Source: Nitratireductor sp. GISD-1A_MAKvit
GTDB lineage: Bacteria > Pseudomonadota > Alphaproteobacteria > Rhizobiales > Rhizobiaceae
DNA: 64,000 nt
NCBI RefSeq assembly: GCF_040819555.1
Contig: NZ_CP161920.1
Location: 1,859,001-1,923,000, forward strand
Direction: 5' to 3'
Below the pieces are notes generated by a model. The model saw nothing but the letters and a program-made list of their open reading frames with translations. It was not told the origin of the DNA and did not search any database. The translations under genes were made by a program, and so were the position numbers. Every line of letters starts with the position of its first letter. Within the stretch, counting starts at the first letter, position 1. Positions 16,644 to 25,306 of the stretch are shown here, in pieces.

Positions 16644-17069
16644 TCAGCCCGAAGGGAAGGCCTTGAGCGAGCGACCGTCCTTTGTTTCCAGCACCAGTGC
16701 GCCCTGAGAGGTGAGCGTGTAATGTTCGATCTGTGGCAAGATGGACAGGAACCTGTGTTCCTGGAACATCAAAGCTTCCGCACATGCCATTTTGCTGGAC
16801 ATAGCCTGACCGATGGATAGTCGTCCGTTTTCGGCGGTCCAGTTCGCAAAATAGCGATTGCAGGAAGCATGGCCAGTCAGCCGACCATCGTCGGAGAATG
16901 TGAGAGTGACGCGGGACGCATCGATGATACCGCCGCCATCGATGTCTTCAACCACCCATTCAACGTTTCTGATCTGATCAAGAACGGGCTGCCCTGTCGC
17001 CATGGTTGCGAAGAAAGGGCTTTTGGCCAGAGCGAGAAAGACGTACGAGGCGGGACGACCGGGGTACAT
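16644..17069 (-). CDS. META-domain protein (HslJ-like)
   Basis: 141 aa from ATG 17069, which has GGAG six bases upstream; the frame extends to 17144. The N terminus is hydrophobic (SYVFLALAKSPFFATMATGQ), possibly a signal or anchor. The META domain follows: VEWVVEDIDGGGIIDASRVT, LTFSDDGRLTGHASCNRYF, ANWTAENGRLSIG and MACAEALMFQEHRFLSIL. Family knowledge: META domains occur in envelope and heat-shock proteins such as HslJ and have no agreed biochemical function. It ends three bases from the convergent methyltransferase gene and is divergent from the aldo/keto reductase. Confidence 0.8.
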   Translation of the reverse strand: MYPGRPASYVFLALAKSPFFATMATGQPVLDQIRNVEWVVEDIDGGGIIDASRVTLTFSDDGRLTGHASCNRYFANWTAENGRLSIGQAMSSKMACAEALMFQEHRFLSILPQIEHYTLTSQGALVLETKDGRSLKAFPSG

Positions 17070-17250
17070 GAACAACTCCATATTGCGCTTGCCGGCCTTG
17101 GCCGACCGTGTTTGCAATTGTCTGTCATGGGATTGTGGCCCCATTTCGGGTAAGCCAGGCAGGCCAGCGAGCGCTTGCGTGTCGCATCAGGCCGAATATG
17201 ATGGCGCAGACGGCGCGTTCGCGTCGGATTTCAATATTCGGAGAGTTTCC

Positions 17251-18300
17251 ATGGAAAAGCGCCGTCTTGGACGCAGCGATCTTCTTGTTTCGCAGATCTG
17301 CCTTGGCACGATGACATTCGGCGAACAGAACACTGAAGCGGAAGGCCATGAACAGATGGATTTCGCGGCAGAGCGCGGCGTGAACTTTCTGGATATGGCC
17401 GAACTCTATCCGATCCCTCCAAAGCCCGACACGCAGGGGCGCACTGAGGAATATGTCGGGACCTGGATGAAGGCGCGCAAGAACCGGGACCGGATCATCG
17501 TTGCGTCAAAGGTGGTGGGGCGTACGGCGAATGAATGGTTTCGCGGTGACCGGCCCTCCAAACTCGTGCGTGCCGACATCATGGATGCGATCGACAAGTC
17601 CCTCAGCCGCTTGCAGACCGACTATATCGATCTCTATCAGATCCACTGGCCCGACCGGAAAATACCCTTTGGCTCGAACCCCACACGGGTGACAGTGCCC
17701 GCTGAGCCCCTGGCAGACGAGACGCCAATTGCAGAGACGCTGGCCGTGTTTGACGATCTGGTCAAGGCTGGAAAGATCCGTCATTTCGGCCTTTCCAACG
17801 AAAGCTCCTGGGGGGTAATGCGTTACATTGCGGAGGCTGACCGGGGCGTTGGCCCGCGCGTGGTCTCGTTGCAGAATGCTTACAATCTTCTCAATCGGAC
17901 ATTCGAGGTGAACCTGGCTGAAACCTGCCAGAGAGAAGAGGTGGGCCTGTTGGCCTATTCGCCGCTGGGGCAGGGGTACCTCACGGGCAAATATGACAAT
18001 GGTGCAATGCCCGAAGGTTCGAGGAAGGTGTTGTTCGATCGCCTTCAGCGCTATGAGAAACCCGGCGGTCCGGAGGCTGCCATGGCCTATAATGCCATGG
18101 CGCGCCGTTTCGGACTAACACCTGCCAAGTTTGCTCAGGCCTTTGTCAATTCGCGTCCATTCATGACATCGAACATCATTGGTGCGACCTCGATGGCGCA
18201 GCTTGAAGAGGCGCTGGATGCACTGGAGGTGACCTGGACCGATGAGATGCAGGAAGCGGTGGACGACCTGCACCAGAAGATCGGAAATCCCAGTTTCTGA
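17251..18300 (+). CDS. NADP(H)-dependent aldo/keto reductase (Tas-like)
   Basis: 349 aa, (beta/alpha)8 barrel. Seen: RRLGRSDLLVSQICLGTMTF, GEQNTEAEGHEQMDFAAERG, NFLDMAELYPIPPKPDTQGR carrying the catalytic Asp and Tyr, IIVASKVVGR with the Lys, and DLYQIHWPDR with the His. NADP-binding signatures appear towards the C terminus (YSPLGQGYLTGKY, GATSMAQLEEALDAL). The MTFGEQN and AELYPIPPKP segments are typical of E. coli Tas. ATG at 17251 is chosen because GGAG lies upstream; the frame continues to 17002 through the divergent META gene. Substrate unknown. Confidence 0.88.
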   Translation: MEKRRLGRSDLLVSQICLGTMTFGEQNTEAEGHEQMDFAAERGVNFLDMAELYPIPPKPDTQGRTEEYVGTWMKARKNRDRIIVASKVVGRTANEWFRGDRPSKLVRADIMDAIDKSLSRLQTDYIDLYQIHWPDRKIPFGSNPTRVTVPAEPLADETPIAETLAVFDDLVKAGKIRHFGLSNESSWGVMRYIAEADRGVGPRVVSLQNAYNLLNRTFEVNLAETCQREEVGLLAYSPLGQGYLTGKYDNGAMPEGSRKVLFDRLQRYEKPGGPEAAMAYNAMARRFGLTPAKFAQAFVNSRPFMTSNIIGATSMAQLEEALDALEVTWTDEMQEAVDDLHQKIGNPSF

Positions 18301-18316
18301 GCAGGACCTGCTCAGA
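18296..18316. terminator. Convergent hairpin between the aldo/keto reductase and L,D-transpeptidase genes
   Basis: A 21-base perfect palindrome (TCTGAGCA, loop GGACC, TGCTCAGA) overlaps the stop of the plus-strand gene and the end of the minus-strand gene. No T-run follows, so it is a weak candidate for two-way termination. Confidence 0.4.
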
Positions 18317-19028
18317 CCGTGCCGGGCTGCGGCTGACCGCTGCCCAGCACCACCATGCGTGCTCCGCGTGGAACGCGTTTGTACAGATCGATGATGTCGT
18401 GATTGAGGAGGCGGATACAGCCCGAGGACACTGATCTGCCGATCGACCAAGGTTCGGTTGTCCCGTGAATGCGGTAGAGCGTGTCCTTGCCGTTCTTGTA
18501 GAGGTAGAGCGCGCGGGCGCCCAGTGGGTTTGCAAGGCCACCCAGCATGCCCACGGCGAGCGGGCGATACCGCTCGGGTTCACGCTCTATCATGGCAAGG
18601 GTTGGCGCCCAGTTCGGCCATTCGGCCTTGCGACCGATCACGCCATCGCCCTGATACTCCAGTCCTGCCTTTGCCACGCCAATGCCGTAGCGCATTGCCT
18701 TGCCGCTCTCCATGACCAGATAGAGAAATCGGTTCTCGGGGTCCACGACGATCGTTCCGACCGGCTGACTCGTCGGATAATCGACCATTTGGCGCAGGTA
18801 TTTTCGGTCCATTTTGGTCACGTCCACCGCGGGGATGACGATGCCGTTGTCCTCAATCTCGCTATACATGTCCTGATAGTAGGAGAGCATGGGGCCGGGC
18901 ACATCTGCCGTGGGAATGTTGCTGCGGGGCGCGGTGACAGAGCACGCCGCCGTGAACATGGGCAGGAGCATGAGCAGGAACAGCCGTGCTGCACGTGCCG
19001 TGGCACAGGTGGGATGCGTGTGAGACAA
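18312..19028 (-). CDS. L,D-transpeptidase (YkuD domain), lipoprotein
   Basis: 238 aa. Signal peptide with lipobox (TAAC) predicts an envelope lipoprotein. YkuD catalytic motif: RIHGTTEPWSIGRSVSSGCI with His, Ser and the nucleophilic Cys, then RLLNHDIIDLYKRV. Upstream: TIVVDPENRFLYLVMESGKA, YGIGVAK, GLANPLGARALYLYKNGKDT. It forms 3-3 peptidoglycan crosslinks or attaches protein to peptidoglycan. It is paralogous to the enzyme at 23820; the stretch from NPLGARALY to the catalytic motif is nearly the same. The cluster around it contains a lysozyme and thiol-disulfide genes. Confidence 0.9.
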   Translation of the reverse strand: MSHTHPTCATARAARLFLLMLLPMFTAACSVTAPRSNIPTADVPGPMLSYYQDMYSEIEDNGIVIPAVDVTKMDRKYLRQMVDYPTSQPVGTIVVDPENRFLYLVMESGKAMRYGIGVAKAGLEYQGDGVIGRKAEWPNWAPTLAMIEREPERYRPLAVGMLGGLANPLGARALYLYKNGKDTLYRIHGTTEPWSIGRSVSSGCIRLLNHDIIDLYKRVPRGARMVVLGSGQPQPGTV

Positions 19029-19398
19029 GGAACTCTCCTTATGAATGCCTGTGGTTCGCCGTGAGGATAATCAGCGACACGGTTTGGAAGGTGATGCGTC
19101 GCCGCGGCGGCTCACCAAGCGCTTTCCCACGAATTGTGGCAAAGTTCGGCAAAGGAACGCCATGCCGAGTGAATTATTCAGACAAGGCGACACTCCTGTC
19201 GACGGCTGAGACATTTTTCACACACTGGCAGGTGGTCGGCCAGGGTGGCACGAGGGGATGCGCAGGCGCGCGGCGCATCGTGATGGCGTGGTTAACAGGA
19301 TGATTCAAACTTTATTGGTAAGTTTACCGTAGTGTTACGTATTCGGCCGGTGAATGGGCGCCGGCTCTCCCAGTTCCTCGAACTCATGCAGATCGTCT
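19029..19398. other. Intergenic region between divergent L,D-transpeptidase and GH25 genes
   Basis: About 370 bases. No convincing gene; the open frames lack binding sites and family features. AT-rich near 19290-19340 (GGTTAACAGGATGATTC, then TTTATTGGTAAGTTTACC), where the GH25 promoter probably lies. No CTTAAG box like that at 23757 is present. Confidence 0.4.
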
Positions 19399-20397
19399 AT
19401 GCGTATCCCTGCGTTCCTTCGACCTGTCGTTTTTTCACTCGCTTTGGCTGGCTGCACGGGTGGCCCCAGCATCGAAACAGCACTCAAGGTTGATCCGCCT
19501 TCGCCGGAAATCACAAGCTCCATTGTCCGACCGGATGTCGGTGTGCCGGAAGGGGCCGTGGAAAAGGCCGAAACCAGGCATCTCAGTGACGCCGGAATGA
19601 CCGCGATTGCGGAAAGTGACCGCGTGTCCGCCCCGGCGTTCGAGCAGGTGGCGATGGTTGCGCCACCCAAGCCGACCCTACGTCCCAAAAGCTCCTCGAC
19701 CGGCAAGGTCTATCGCAGCCGGTTCGGTGATGCGCATCCGATCAATTTCGGCAAGGTGACACCAAAACATCATGCGGTGCACGGCGTTGACGTTTCGCGC
19801 TGGCAGGGTGACATCGACTGGGTGAAGCTGCGCTCGCGCGGCGCGAATTTCGCCTATATCAAGGCGACGGACGGTGTCGATCACCTTGATCCGATGTTCA
19901 AGAAAAACTGGAACGGAGCCGCAAAGGCGGGCATTCGCCGCGGGGCATACCACTTCTTTTTCTGGTGCCGGAAGGCATCCGATCAGGCCGAGTGGTTCAT
20001 TCGCAATGTGCCCAAGGTGAAGGGCGCGCTGCCGCCGGTTCTGGATGTGGAGTGGAACCACCAGTCGAGCTGCAAGTGGAAACCGTCGCGCGCGGAAGTT
20101 CTGGAGAAGATGCAGGTCTTCCTCGACCGGCTGGAGCGCCATTATGGCCAACGTCCCATCATCTACACCGCACCGGATTTCTACAAAGACAATCTGAAGG
20201 GGGCGTTCCCGAACCATCCCTTCTGGCTGCGTGCCGTGGCCGAGCATCCCTCGAAGGTTTATCCGGGCCGTGACTGGGTGTTCTGGCAGTATTCGGGATC
20301 GGGCCTGAGCCAGGGCGTGAACGGGAAGATTGATCTCAACGTTTTCCACGGCGACGAGAGCGCCTGGTGGCGCTGGGTGGGGAAAGTGGCGGGCTGA
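19399..20397 (+). CDS. GH25-family lysozyme (muramidase) lipoprotein
   Basis: 332 aa from ATG 19399, which gives a clean signal peptide and lipobox (LALAGC); an upstream ATG at 19354 would spoil it. After a linker of about 120 residues, the GH25 barrel begins: HGVDVSRWQGDIDWVKLRSR, ANFAYIKATDGVDHLDPMFK, RRGAYHFFFWCR, PPVLDVEWN with the catalytic acids (Asp in the first motif, DVE in the last), PIIYTAPDFY, FWQYSGSG. It cleaves the MurNAc-GlcNAc bond. A rho-independent terminator follows directly. Its place between two L,D-transpeptidase genes suggests a peptidoglycan remodelling set. Confidence 0.9.
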   Translation: MRIPAFLRPVVFSLALAGCTGGPSIETALKVDPPSPEITSSIVRPDVGVPEGAVEKAETRHLSDAGMTAIAESDRVSAPAFEQVAMVAPPKPTLRPKSSSTGKVYRSRFGDAHPINFGKVTPKHHAVHGVDVSRWQGDIDWVKLRSRGANFAYIKATDGVDHLDPMFKKNWNGAAKAGIRRGAYHFFFWCRKASDQAEWFIRNVPKVKGALPPVLDVEWNHQSSCKWKPSRAEVLEKMQVFLDRLERHYGQRPIIYTAPDFYKDNLKGAFPNHPFWLRAVAEHPSKVYPGRDWVFWQYSGSGLSQGVNGKIDLNVFHGDESAWWRWVGKVAG

Positions 20398-20420
20398 AAG
20401 CCACGCACGAGGGGTTTTCG

Positions 20421-20445
20421 GGGGCGCGTTCTGCGCCCCTTTTTT
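20421..20445 (+). terminator. Rho-independent terminator after the GH25 gene
   Basis: Stem GGGGCGC/GCGCCCC with a 5-base loop, followed by six T (20440-20445). It stands 24 bases after the GH25 stop and just before the end of the convergent dsbA. Confidence 0.85.
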
Positions 20446-20446
20446 G

Positions 20447-21044
20447 TTAGCCGCGGGCTTCGGCAATGGCGGCGACGATGGCCTGACGCGGCATCGCGCC
20501 ATAGTGCATTTTCGTGTTGAAGAGGAAGGGCCGGCGTGCCGTTGAAGCCGAACGCATTGGCCTGATCCATGTTGCGGGAGAGAATCCCTTCAATGCGTTG
20601 GCGGTCTTTCTTGAAGTTTGCCATGAGTTGTTCCGGATCGTGACCCGCGTTGGCGATCGTTTGGTCGACTTCTTCCCTGGTCAGTCGGGCGGGCGTGGCC
20701 ATTAGGGCGTTGTGAATCGCTTCATAGTCCGGGCCGGCGGCGAGAACGAGGCGTGCCGCATGGACGGACGGAGCGCCGAAAATCGGCCAGTCCTTCATCA
20801 CCAGCCGCACATTGCCGTCTTCACGCACCACGTCGAGCAGGTCCGGGTGGCCGCGTTTGCAATAGGGGCACTGGTAATCGAAGAACTCGGCGATGGTGAC
20901 GTCGCCATCCGGATTGCCGATGACCGGGATCTCGGGATCGAACAGAACCTCTTCGACGGTCGGGTAAAGCTGGGCGCGGGCCGGACCGGCGGCGGTGACG
21001 AGCGTCGCTGCGCCGGCGACGAGCAGGGTACGGCGGTTCATCAT
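20447..21044 (-). CDS. DsbA-family thiol-disulfide oxidoreductase, CPYC (frame broken by one extra G)
   Basis: As written the frame runs on to 20259 with an unrelated tail. Removing one G from 20528-20530 gives the expected family ending (NGTPAFLFNTKMHYGAMPRQ, then IVAAIAEARG) and a stop at 20447, 198 aa in all. Twin-arginine-like signal (NRRTLLVAGAATLVTAAG), active site FFDYQCPYCKRGHPDL, and the cis-Pro loop GTPAF. Predicted periplasmic oxidoreductase. The start overlaps the tlpA-like stop by ATGA. Close relative of the DsbA at 26652 (shared GNP-x-GDVTIAEFFDY and VMKDWPI) but with CPYC in place of CPSC. Confidence 0.85.
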
Positions 21045-21868
21045 GGCCTTGTGTCTCCTGATGGGCTGATGCTGGTTTTGAGGTCCTCGATCTTTTCGAC
21101 GAGCACCTCGCGTGAGATTTCGCCCAGATGTGCGTGTTGCAGGACGCCGTCGGCGTCGATGAACAGCGTGGCGGGCAGTCCGGGTGCGCTGTAGAAGCGC
21201 GACAGATCGCTGAACTGGTCGACAAGTATCGTGTCGAGCGAGAGGCCGGAGGCGGCGAGATAGCGCTGGATGGCGGTGCGGCCTTCGCCCTGATTGGCGA
21301 AGACGAAGGTGACGCCGTCCGTCGAGGCGGCGATGTCGGCCATCATGGGCATTTCACGCCGGCAGGGCGGGCACCACGTCGCCCACAGATTGACCACCTG
21401 CGGCGTGCCCTTGTGCTCTTCGAGGCGGTAGCCATTGCCCTCCAGCGTTTCAAACGCCTGATCCGGGACGGCGAGCGGGTCGGTGCCGCCGGTGAGCTGC
21501 CATGTCGTGTTCCAGACGATGAGGGAGAGGGCGAGCGGCAGGACCGCCCAGAGGCGCTGGCGGCCTGTGGGCAGCATGACAAGCAGGCTGACGATAACGG
21601 CGGCCGCGCCTGTTGGCCAGTAGAAGCCGCCCTGCCAGAGCGCAAAAATGCGCAGCGGGTCGGGCGCGAAACTTTCCAAGTTGATGAGCACATGACCGAG
21701 GCGCGCGCCGATGATGCCGCCGAGAAACGCCCACCAGGACCAGGCATTGAAGCGTTCGTCCACCCTGCGCGCCATGATGCCGGTGACGATGAGGAAGGCA
21801 AAGATGGCGAGCACGACCGCGAAGCGGTCTGCCGCAAGGACGAGCGGCCCGAGAGAAACGGCGTTCAT
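21041..21868 (-). CDS. TlpA-type thioredoxin fused to an Lgt-like membrane domain
   Basis: 275 aa. Residues 1-120 hold about four membrane segments that resemble part of prolipoprotein diacylglyceryl transferase (FLGGIIGARLGHVLINLESF; GGFYWPTGAAAVIVSLLVM). The C-terminal half is a periplasmic thioredoxin domain with VNLWATWCPPCRREMPMMAD and the cis-Pro region SAPGLPATLFIDADG. Fusion of an Lgt-like anchor to TlpA is known in Hyphomicrobiales; the key Lgt residues are not evident, so I read it as an anchor. It sits two bases after dsbD and overlaps dsbA, making a dsbD-tlpA-dsbA operon: DsbD can pass electrons to such a thioredoxin. Confidence 0.87.
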   Translation of the reverse strand: MNAVSLGPLVLAADRFAVVLAIFAFLIVTGIMARRVDERFNAWSWWAFLGGIIGARLGHVLINLESFAPDPLRIFALWQGGFYWPTGAAAVIVSLLVMLPTGRQRLWAVLPLALSLIVWNTTWQLTGGTDPLAVPDQAFETLEGNGYRLEEHKGTPQVVNLWATWCPPCRREMPMMADIAASTDGVTFVFANQGEGRTAIQRYLAASGLSLDTILVDQFSDLSRFYSAPGLPATLFIDADGVLQHAHLGEISREVLVEKIEDLKTSISPSGDTRP

Positions 21869-21870
21869 GA

Positions 21871-23688
21871 TCAGAGCGCCTCTGCGGTTTTGGCCGAGCC
21901 GATCAGTTTTTTCACCGAAATGGAGCCAATGAGGCGGGTGCCGGCAACTTCGCGGCCTGCGGCGTTGAAGAAGAGCATGGTGGGAGGGCCTGCCACTTCA
22001 AGGGCTTTCATGAGGGCACCGTTCTCGTCGTTGAAATCCGACAGGTCGGCCTTGATGAGCTGGAAACCGTCGAGACTGTTGATGACGCCGGTATCCGGCA
22101 GGACGGAGCGCTCGATGACGCGGCAGGTGACGCACCAGTCGGCGGTGAAATAGACGAGGGTGGGCGCGCCGCCGGCGCTGGCGAGCTGCGCCTTGAGCTC
22201 GGGAATCGAGCCGGTTTGTCCAAAAACGAGTTCGCGAGCGGGGGCGGATGCCTCGCTGCGCTCTGCGATCCGGGCCAGCGGCTTGAGCGGATCGGTACCG
22301 CCGGACGCGGCTCCCAGCATCAGGATGATGCCGTAGATGAGCGACAGCGCGCCAACCGAGCGGATGGCGGCGAGCGGCGTCGTCTCGGTGATCTTTGCGC
22401 TGAAGGCAAAGCTTGCGATGGCGATGAGAAGGGCGGACCAGAGCGCGAGATCGAGGCCGGCAGGCAAAAGCGGCGTTGCCGTCCATATGGCGGTGGCCAG
22501 GAAGCCGAAGCCGAACACGCGCTTGACGCTTTCCATCCATGCGCCGGCGCGCGGCAGGGCCTTGCCGCCAAGCGTGCCCATGATGATGAGCGGAATGCCC
22601 TTGCCGATGCCAAGGGCGAAAAGCGCTGCCGCCCCCAAAGCCACATCCGCGGTTTGGGCGATGTAGAGGAGTGCGCCGGCAAGCGGAACGGTGACGCAGG
22701 GGCCGACGATGAGGGCGGACGAGAAGCCGAGAATGGCGGCGGAGCGGCGTGAGCCGCCAACGCCGCCCGTGCGGTTTGCCACCCAGCTTGTCCATGCGGT
22801 GGGCAATTGCAGCTCGAACAGGCCGAACATGGACAGCGCGAGAATGGCAAAGAGCGCAGACAGGATGCCAATCGTGACGGGCGACTGCAGAACGAGCTGT
22901 AGGTTCTGACCGGACCAGCCGGCGGCAGCGCCCAAAAGCGCGAAGGCCGAGGCCAGCGCGATCACATAGATCGAGGACAGCTCGAAGCCGCGCCATGCGG
23001 TGAGACGGTCTCCTTCGCGCGCCAGCGCGCCGGCCATGATCGGGTACATGGGAAAGACGCAAGGGGTGAAGGCGAGAAGCAGGCCAAAAAGCGGGAAGCT
23101 GACGAGAACGAGAAAAACACCGCCACGGCCAAGCAGCGACTGGATGAGCCCGTCATCTTCGGCAAGTGCGAAACCGGTGTCTTCGCTGGCGGCGGGTGCC
23201 GTTGCGGCAGGCGCCTCTTCCGTGACCCATTCCACGGGCGCTGTGGCCTGCGGCGGCTGCGGCTTGATGACGGCAAGCGTAAGGGCGTTTACCCGCCGGG
23301 TTTCGGGTGCGTAGCAGATACCGCCGTCCTGACAGCCCTGAAATGTGATGTCGAATGTGCCGAAGACCTGTTGGGAAAGACGCGCGCTCGCCTCGTCGTA
23401 ATAGACTTCGGAGAGGCCGAATGTGGGGTCGTCCTTGCGGATGCCGGGGCCGGTTTCGAGCGGCAGTTCCGCGCCGTCCTGCGACGCGCCGATGTGATCG
23501 CGATAGAGGTAATAGCCTTCGGCGATCTGCCAGTTGAGGGCCAGCGTGCCGTCTTGCGTGCGTTTTACCGCAAGCGAGAAGGCATCTTCGACGGGCAGTG
23601 GTCTGGAGCTCTGGGCCATCGCGGTTTCGGGGGCAGGCATGAGGCTGACAAAAAGGAAAGCCGCAAGTGCGAGCAGGATTTTCTTCAT
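21871..23688 (-). CDS. dsbD: Thiol:disulfide interchange protein DsbD
   Basis: 605 aa from ATG 23688, giving a standard signal peptide (KKILLALAAFLFVSLMPAPE). Three-part DsbD: N-terminal periplasmic domain (TFQGCQDGGICYAPETRRV with two Cys), an eight-helix membrane core containing AFTPCVFPMYPIMAGALA and IVGPCVTVPLAGALLYIAQT with the two membrane Cys, and a C-terminal thioredoxin domain (YFTADWCVTCRVIERSVL). It moves electrons from cytoplasmic thioredoxin to periplasmic partners, here probably the TlpA-like protein and DsbA relatives. The promoter faces the L,D-transpeptidase at 23820 across a PmrA-like box. Confidence 0.93.
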   Translation of the reverse strand: MKKILLALAAFLFVSLMPAPETAMAQSSRPLPVEDAFSLAVKRTQDGTLALNWQIAEGYYLYRDHIGASQDGAELPLETGPGIRKDDPTFGLSEVYYDEASARLSQQVFGTFDITFQGCQDGGICYAPETRRVNALTLAVIKPQPPQATAPVEWVTEEAPAATAPAASEDTGFALAEDDGLIQSLLGRGGVFLVLVSFPLFGLLLAFTPCVFPMYPIMAGALAREGDRLTAWRGFELSSIYVIALASAFALLGAAAGWSGQNLQLVLQSPVTIGILSALFAILALSMFGLFELQLPTAWTSWVANRTGGVGGSRRSAAILGFSSALIVGPCVTVPLAGALLYIAQTADVALGAAALFALGIGKGIPLIIMGTLGGKALPRAGAWMESVKRVFGFGFLATAIWTATPLLPAGLDLALWSALLIAIASFAFSAKITETTPLAAIRSVGALSLIYGIILMLGAASGGTDPLKPLARIAERSEASAPARELVFGQTGSIPELKAQLASAGGAPTLVYFTADWCVTCRVIERSVLPDTGVINSLDGFQLIKADLSDFNDENGALMKALEVAGPPTMLFFNAAGREVAGTRLIGSISVKKLIGSAKTAEAL

Positions 23689-23756
23689 TCGTTCACTTCG
23701 GATGGTGTTGTCGTGCGTCCGGTTCATATGACTGTTGCCTGCAGTGTACGTATCAA

Positions 23757-23773
23757 CTTAAGGCAGCCTTAAG
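23757..23773. promoter_or_regulatory. PmrA/QseB-type response-regulator box
   Basis: The sequence is CTTAAG, five bases, CTTAAG, which fits the published PmrA box (YTTAAK-N5-YTTAAK). It is also an inverted repeat (CTTAAGGC, A, GCCTTAAG). It lies between divergent dsbD (69 bases before its ATG) and the L,D-transpeptidase (47 bases before its ATG), one gene from a two-component pair of the same regulator class. Binding by that regulator is inferred. Confidence 0.6.
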
Positions 23774-23819
23774 GTGAGTGTTGTCTTGGCGGCTGGAACA
23801 ACAGCAAGGAGTTTTCAGC

Positions 23820-24590
23820 ATGGCGCATTCTCGTGCAGCCACGGGCAGTGATGTGTGTGGTGCCGATCTGCCGGATGAGGGATTGATTGACGCAACGGCC
23901 ATGCCGCGGCGGGGCTTTCTGGCCGGGCTCGGCGCGCTGGCAGTGTCGGGATGCGTGGCGACGCCGCAGCGCCCTGCACCAAAGGTGGTTGAGCCGCCCA
24001 AGCCCAGGCGCGTTGTTCCGCCGATGTATTACGCGATGCCGAATGAGCGCTTTCCGATACCCGAAGTCGATATCAGACATCTGGATGAGCGCTGGTGGCG
24101 AAAGGATGTCAGCTATCCGACGAGTGAGCGGAAGGGAACGCTGATCGTGGATACACCGAACAGATATCTCTACCACGTCACCGGACCTAATCGGGCGACG
24201 CGCTATGGCATCGGCGTTGGACGAGACGGCTTCTCCTGGGCGGGCCGTGCAATCATGGCCTATCGGCGCGAGTGGCCGCGCTGGACGCCGCCAAACGAGA
24301 TGGTGGCGCGGCGGCCGGAGCTGGAGCCCTACAGCATCGCCAATGGCGGCATGCCCCCCGGTCTGCGCAATCCGCTCGGGGCACGTGCGCTCTACATACA
24401 TCTCAACGGCAAGGACACGCTTTACCGCATTCATGGCACGCCGGAGCCGTGGAGCATCGGCAAGGCGGTTTCATCCGGCTGTATCCGCCTGATCAACCAG
24501 GATGTGATTCACCTGCACGATCATGTCAGGGATGGCAGCCCTATTGTCGTCATACCCGATCCGAAGATGCAGCATCTTCTGGTGACCTGA
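23820..24590 (+). CDS. L,D-transpeptidase (YkuD domain) with Tat-type lipoprotein signal
   Basis: 256 aa from ATG 23820 (AAGGAG upstream). The signal is of the twin-arginine type with a lipobox: PRRGFLAGLGALAVSGC, which predicts Tat export and lipid anchoring. YkuD motif RIHGTPEPWSIGKAVSSGCI carries His, Ser and the catalytic Cys. Strong paralogy with the enzyme at 18312. It is the first gene of a run with the response regulator (36 bases downstream), sensor kinase and DsbA. Its catalytic Cys must be kept reduced, which gives a reason for thiol-redox genes on both sides. Confidence 0.9.
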   Translation: MAHSRAATGSDVCGADLPDEGLIDATAMPRRGFLAGLGALAVSGCVATPQRPAPKVVEPPKPRRVVPPMYYAMPNERFPIPEVDIRHLDERWWRKDVSYPTSERKGTLIVDTPNRYLYHVTGPNRATRYGIGVGRDGFSWAGRAIMAYRREWPRWTPPNEMVARRPELEPYSIANGGMPPGLRNPLGARALYIHLNGKDTLYRIHGTPEPWSIGKAVSSGCIRLINQDVIHLHDHVRDGSPIVVIPDPKMQHLLVT

Positions 24591-24625
24591 CGGTTGGTTC
24601 CTTACCGGTGCGAGCGAGGCGAGCG

Positions 24626-25306
24626 ATGCGACTTTTGGTGGTTGAAGACGATCCGCTGCTTCTGGACGGGCTGACGGTGGGGCTGGGTCTTGCCGGCTTT
24701 GCGGTCGATGCCGTGGCCAGTTGCGAGGATGCCTTTGCAGCGCTCGACACCCAGTCTTATGACGGCGTCGTGCTCGACCTGATGCTGCCGGATGGTTCGG
24801 GTCTGGACGTGCTTTCGAGCCTGCGTGGCCGGGGCGATGCGACGCCGGTTCTGCTGTTGACGGCACGGGATCAGATCCCAGACCGTATTGCCGGACTGGA
24901 TGCTGGTGCGGACGACTATGTGGGGAAGCCGTTTGACCTCGATGAACTGGCAGCACGCGTGCGCGCCGCGGTCAGGCGGGGCAAGGGCCGCCCCAGCGCC
25001 ACGCTCGCCTGGGCTGGCGTGACGCTCGACCCGGCGAGCCAGACGGTTGCACGAAACGGGGAGCTGGTGAACCTCACGCGGCGTGAATTCGCGCTTCTGG
25101 CGGCCCTTATGGAGCGCCCGGCAAGCATCCTTTCCAAACCGGCTCTCGAAGAAACCATCTATGGCTGGCAGGAAGAGGTTGAGAGCAACGCCGTGGAGGT
25201 GCACATCCATAAACTTCGCTCCAAGCTGGGAGCCGGCTTCATCCGCACCGTGCGCGGGGTGGGGTATCGGCTCACGGAGGCAAAAGCATGCGATCCATCC
25301 GACTGA
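24626..25306 (+). CDS. OmpR-family response regulator, QseB/PmrA class
   Basis: 226 aa. Receiver domain: acidic pocket EDD near residues 7-9, phosphorylation site Asp51 in GVVLDLMLPDGSG, LLLTARDQIPDRIAGLDAGA, KPFDLDEL. C-terminal winged helix: LTRREFALLAALMERPASIL, IYGWQEEVESNAVEVHIHKL, FIRTVRGVGYRL. The W-x-x-E-x-x-SNAVEVHIHKLR recognition region matches the QseB and PmrA groups, whose binding sites are TTAAG direct repeats; such a site lies at 23757. It overlaps the sensor kinase gene by 19 bases. The signal is unknown; envelope redox or peptidoglycan stress is suggested by context. Confidence 0.92.
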   Translation: MRLLVVEDDPLLLDGLTVGLGLAGFAVDAVASCEDAFAALDTQSYDGVVLDLMLPDGSGLDVLSSLRGRGDATPVLLLTARDQIPDRIAGLDAGADDYVGKPFDLDELAARVRAAVRRGKGRPSATLAWAGVTLDPASQTVARNGELVNLTRREFALLAALMERPASILSKPALEETIYGWQEEVESNAVEVHIHKLRSKLGAGFIRTVRGVGYRLTEAKACDPSD

